Assembly (NCBI GenBank): GCA_003133245.1
Contig: PKWM01000026.1
Span: forward strand, 62,001-126,000
DNA length: 64,000 nt
Direction: 5' to 3'
DNA from: Rhodoferax sp.
GTDB lineage: Bacteria; Pseudomonadota; Gammaproteobacteria; Burkholderiales; Burkholderiaceae_C
Position numbers and translations under genes: made by a program. Positions 63,201-64,000 of this stretch are shown here, one piece after another. Each line of letters starts with the position of its first letter. The stretch's first letter is position 1. The notes under the pieces were generated by a model, which did no database searches, had not been told where the DNA came from, and was given only the letters and a program-made list of their open reading frames with translations.

Positions 63201-63493
63201 ACACCCTGTATGTGCTCGATGAACCCACCGTGGGGCTGCATATGGCTGATGTCGAAAAACTCATCAAGGTGCTGCACCGCCTGGTTGATGGCGGCCACAG
63301 TGTGTTGGTGATCGAGCATGACCTTGACGTGATTGCCGAAGCCGACTGGGTAATTGACCTTGGCCCTGATGGTGGCAACGCGGGGGGTTGCGTGGTAGCG
63401 GCGACCACGCCCGAGGGTGTGGTGAAGCGGGGCACGCCTACCGGCCTTGCGCTCGCAGGGGTTCTGGTTGCTGGTCGGGCTTTGGCAGTCTAG
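57260..63493 (+). CDS. uvrA: Tandem double-length UvrA-family ABC ATPase (2077 aa)
   Basis: About twice the length of ordinary UvrA, it is two UvrA units fused head to tail. Four Walker A loops (GPSGSGKSSL near residue 35, GVSGSGKSTL near 673, near 1128 and near 1752) and four LSGGE signatures are present, with zinc-finger cysteines such as YTPCPACGGARLKTES, CPTCGGSGFEHV and CAGCEGQGIRTIAM. UvrA recognises bulky DNA lesions with UvrB; the double form is a divergent paralogue, and the ordinary uvrA may lie elsewhere. Five in-frame insertions of palindromic repeats (about residues 192, 823-868, 1064-1089, 1451-1484, 1680-1711) fall in linkers and loops. ATG 57260 follows AGGAAAG. Confidence 0.93.
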   Translation: MPHGIIRIRGARQHNLKNLDLDIRTGELTVITGPSGSGKSSLVFDTLYAEGQRRYVETFSAYARQFLERMDKPAVDKVEGVPPAIAIDQTNPVRSSRSTVGTMSELNDHLKLLFARAAQLFDRDTAQPVRHDSAESIYAELQQRVAAANEEPRLAITFPVELPASATPEEVTQWLSVSGFTKVQAEREVDFGSDPNSAATKSKRKILDVVADRFRLGTVERSRVLEAIEVALKHGSGQLAVYVDAAAIWKFSTGLHCPDSGLRYAEPIASAFSFNSAVGACATCRGFGRVIGVDYALVIPNPKLTLRAGAVKPMQTPAWQECQDDLMRHAEAEGIPRDTPWYQLNAEQQHWVVNGSPHWKGKWNQHWFGIKRFFEYLETKAYKMHIRVLLSKYRSYTPCPACGGARLKTESLLWRMGSKADADAVLDPTQRFMPVGVKWSRAQLEALPGLCLHDLMLLPLDKLRRFFERLQMTGFDPAWVASDKGQAQALKLLFEEVSTRLSYLCEVGIGYLTLDRQSRTLSGGEVQRINLTTALGTSLVNTLFVLDEPSIGLHPRDMQRIILAMQRLRDAGNTLVVVEHDPAVMLAADRIIDMGPGPGERGGQIVFDGSTEDLRHADTLTGAYLGGRKQIGMGFKRLVASNTPRLVLEGAREHNLKNISVEFPLQRLVCVTGVSGSGKSTLMQDILAPALKRHFGKASEAPGTFDRLLGAEQLSDVVFVDQSPIGKTARSNPVSYVGAWDAIRQIFANAPLSRQRGYSASKFSFNNGDGRCPTCGGSGFEHVEMQFLSDVYLRCPDCDGKRYRPEILEVTIERRTILGKETHGLPHYARNDGAESGSDPNSGQGLSAGQNNNTDLAKPQVQGSDPDSADPHPALNVADILNLTVSEAATFFAADRDVIRALQPIVDVGLDYVKLGQPVPTLSGGEAQRLKLAGFLAEAARSSSASRQMTAKRGTLFMFDEPTTGLHFDDIAKLMRSLRKLLEVGHSLIVIEHNLDVIRASDWLIDLGPEGGEAGGAVVAFGTPQDLLSHPTSHTGKALRDYDSTLGLGTLVAQDPRLNYLPHPSLRGAQRHGNLRSPNHGLPRYARNDEEGVAECIQIINAREHNLKSLSVNIPRGKFSVITGVSGSGKSTLAFDILFNEGQRRYLESLNAYARSIVQPAGRPDVDAVYGIPPTVAIEQRLSRGGRKSTVGTSTEVWHFLRLLYVKLGTQHCIHDGMPVAPQTFESIAAQLLKNFSGQQIGLLSPLVMNRKGVYTELADWAQTRGFTHLRVDGNFLPTTGFPRLDRFKEHTIELPVQSLTVLPAQEAQLRAALAAALTHGKGVLHVLSNLSGLHAAMLAGSSTAAIGRVNAFSTERACPLCHTSYAELDPRLFSYNSKHGWCPDCVGTGVKLTREQRKVFDDSVQSDDNKGREQTFAEPEVEDLVDTVCPTCHGTRLNAMARAVKFGALSPHPSPLPGGEGANSPTQELAFPPRPLGEGWGEGVSITELARLSVTDLHRWVETLQAKHRLSQRERDIARDLIPEIKGRLAFLEQVGLGYLTLDRGAPSLSGGEAQRIRLAAQLGSNLQGVCYVLDEPTIGLHHRDNQILLGALQQLSDQGNTLVVVEHDEATIRQAEHIIDIGPGAGQRGGRLVAEGSLAEIMQAPDSQTGRYLLHAMQHPLQARRPVFDFGEPAAVVNLAKPQVQGSDSIFAPDPSKKKKSKAKLDSDPNFTVPETPLWLAVTNANLHNLQNITVEIPLGRLVAITGVSGSGKSTLARDVLLANVQTAVHQCSTKAGRDALAAGEQINWIGCAEMTGFESIDRVLEVDQTPIGKTPRSCPATYIGFWDIIRKLFADTLEAKARGYAANRFSFNTGDGRCAGCEGQGIRTIAMSFLPDVKVLCESCKGARFNPETLAVTWRGKNIGDVLQMEVDEATAFFAAMPKLRHPLQLLKDVGLGYLKLGQPSPTLSGGEAQRLKLVTELAKVRDDIARRGQRAPHTLYVLDEPTVGLHMADVEKLIKVLHRLVDGGHSVLVIEHDLDVIAEADWVIDLGPDGGNAGGCVVAATTPEGVVKRGTPTGLALAGVLVAGRALAV
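57833..57850. repeat. Half-element GGCTCTGACCCC in uvrA
   Basis: GGCTCTGACCCCAATTCA matches one arm of the lipB and uvrA palindromes (core CTGACCCCAATT). It encodes GSDPNS. No partner arm is seen close by, so it may be a worn copy. Confidence 0.6.
59727..59756. repeat. Half-palindrome of the GATTGCC...CGCAATGAC family in uvrA
   Basis: It holds ATTGCCGCACTACGCTCGC followed by AATGACG and encodes HGLPHYARND. It is nearly identical to the right arm of the complete element at 60451-60526 (HGLPRYARND). Confidence 0.82.
59762..59862. repeat. Palindromic element with perfect 18-bp arms in uvrA
   Basis: The arms GAATCGGGGTCGGATCCC (59762-59779) and GGGATCCGACCCCGATTC (59845-59862) are perfect inverted repeats. 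Between them lies a 22-nt stretch (59824-59845) that recurs exactly at 62299-62320. It is translated as ESGSDPNSG...AKPQVQGSDPDS. Confidence 0.9.
60451..60526. repeat. Palindromic element GTCATTGCGAG...CTCGCAATGAC between the two UvrA units
   Basis: The 11-nt ends are perfect inverted repeats, with further inner pairing (GGCAATC / GATTGCC). It is translated as SLRGAQRHGNLRSPN then HGLPRYARND and lies in the linker joining the two UvrA halves. Confidence 0.9.
61611..61711. repeat. Palindromic element GCCCTCACCCC...GGGGTGAGGGC in uvrA
   Basis: Arms at 61611-61633 and 61689-61711 match in 22 of 23 positions. It is a third, unrelated repeat family, known to me as a common intergenic repeat. Here it is translated as LSPHPSPLPGGEG and PPRPLGEGWGEGV, after the CHGTRLNAMAR zinc-finger region of the second unit. 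Confidence 0.9.
62299..62392. repeat. Palindromic GGGGTCAGA element before the last ATPase module of uvrA
   Basis: Arms at 62320-62340 and 62372-62392 match in 19 of 21 positions (core GGGGTCAGA / TCTGACCCC). The 22 nt before the left arm repeat 59824-59845 exactly. It is translated as LAKPQVQGSDSIFAPD...LDSDPNFT. Confidence 0.88.
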
Positions 63494-63498
63494 ACAGC

Positions 63499-63525
63499 AA
63501 ATCGCGCTCCTGGCAAAGGCGATTT
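63499..63525. terminator. Weak hairpin after uvrA
   Basis: AAATCGC (63499-63505) and GCGATTT (63519-63525) form a 7-bp stem 6 nt after the uvrA stop, with TCTCGT rather than a U-run next. It is a possible weak terminator. Confidence 0.35.
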
Positions 63526-63811
63526 CTCGTCACCGGGAGGATCGCAGTGACCTCGATGGCAGCCACGCGGCTGACAGCGACATGGCAATCCTTTGTCGCC
63601 TCAGATCGCTTCCCACCGCTGTACAAAAAAAATAGTGTTGCTGCCGTTTCCCGCTACCTTGGTTAAATCAAAAATTATTGTCTTTGCATGGTAAATGTGA
63701 ATATAAAAGTTGTACTTCGATCTGCAAAAAATACATTTGAAGTCCCGGTATATTTTGTGCAAATACTCCTAACCATTTGATATTAAAAGAATTATTATGA
63801 AAATTGAAAAC

Positions 63812-63827
63812 TGGCATGAGGTTTGCA
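63812..63827 (+). promoter_or_regulatory. Sigma-54 promoter before the right-edge response regulator
   Basis: TGGCATGAGGTTTGCA matches TGGCAY-N5-TTGCA with correct GG-N10-GC spacing, 36 nt before the ATG at 63864. The region 63494-63811 is increasingly A+T-rich, holds no gene, and has no exact TGT-N10-ACA site. Confidence 0.8.
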
Positions 63828-63863
63828 TAGAACTAGACAAGCACAAAAAACAGAGGTAAAGAA

Positions 63864-64000
63864 ATGATTGAGAAAACCAAAATCCTGATCGTTGACGATG
63901 AAGATGTGGTTCGTCTGAGTTATCTCAGAACCTTGGCAGCAGAGCATTGCAGCGTGGAGGCTGCCAGAAATGGTCAAGATGCATTGCAAATGATGGGACA
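63864..64000 (+). CDS. Response-regulator receiver protein, 3' part cut off by the window edge
   Basis: The frame from ATG 63864 (MIEKTKILIVDDEDVVRLSY) is the start of a receiver domain with the acidic pair DD, continuing LRTLAAEHCSVEAARNGQDA to the window end at codon 45. AGAGG lies 7 nt upstream. Output domain and partner kinase cannot be seen. The sigma-54 promoter just upstream suggests control by an enhancer-binding protein other than, or including, NifA. Confidence 0.88.
   Translation, partial: MIEKTKILIVDDEDVVRLSYLRTLAAEHCSVEAARNGQDALQMMG

Overview
The window reads as chromosomal DNA of a diazotrophic betaproteobacterium, most likely Burkholderiales/Comamonadaceae (Rhodoferax- or Polaromonas-like). 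This rests on remembered gene order and protein character (oxygen-sensitive NifA type, dat-ybeD-lipB-lipA block, a very long tandem UvrA), not on a database search. No rRNA, tRNA, CRISPR array, transposase gene or phage gene was recognised.

Positions 1-29,616 form a dense molybdenum-nitrogenase island. A leftward operon nifH-D-K-E-N-X plus a NifX-associated gene runs from a sigma-54 promoter at 7938-7953. Diverging from it, and apparently sharing one NifA site at 8049-8064, a rightward operon carries an unrecognised 203-aa gene, draT-draG (ADP-ribosylation switch of NifH), an FmdB-type zinc ribbon, modA, a NifX-family protein, nifQ, modB and modC. It joins molybdate import, Mo delivery and the nitrogenase off-switch. 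A second leftward operon, nifB-ferredoxin-HesB/IscA-nifZ-orf-nifT-SIR2-like, ends tail to tail with modC. nifA lies upstream of nifB. To its right, a sigma-54 promoter precedes an ISC-type set (iscU-like scaffold, two A-type carriers, hscA, a ferredoxin missing two cluster ligands), and a second precedes nifV-nifW-fixABCX, the last four supplying low-potential electrons.

Positions 29,700-42,430 are all leftward: a SNF2/SWIM helicase, lipA, lipB, a Type III-like restriction-modification cassette (res, an AlbA_2-type ATP-binding protein, mod), a DUF493 protein and a class IV aminotransferase. The cassette sits inside what is normally a continuous dat-ybeD-lipB-lipA block.

Positions 42,600-64,000 are mostly housekeeping: a fatty-acid oxidation pair (fadB-like, thiolase), a DsbA-fold isomerase, ttcA, a histidine phosphatase, ruvB, a cNMP/CBS/DUF294 protein, actP-yjcH, a response regulator next to a decayed histidine-kinase tail, a degenerate sensor-kinase/DnaQ exonuclease fusion, and a 2077-aa tandem UvrA. 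The right edge cuts a response-regulator gene preceded by another sigma-54 promoter.

The most unusual signal is a set of REP-like palindromic elements of several families inserted in frame into coding genes: one in lipB, two short copies in mod, and five sites in uvrA, with the reading frame kept open each time. Other points worth a second look are the ligand-depleted ferredoxin, the GSFTGA variant of NifA, the unknown gene heading the draTG-mod operon, and the RM insertion.
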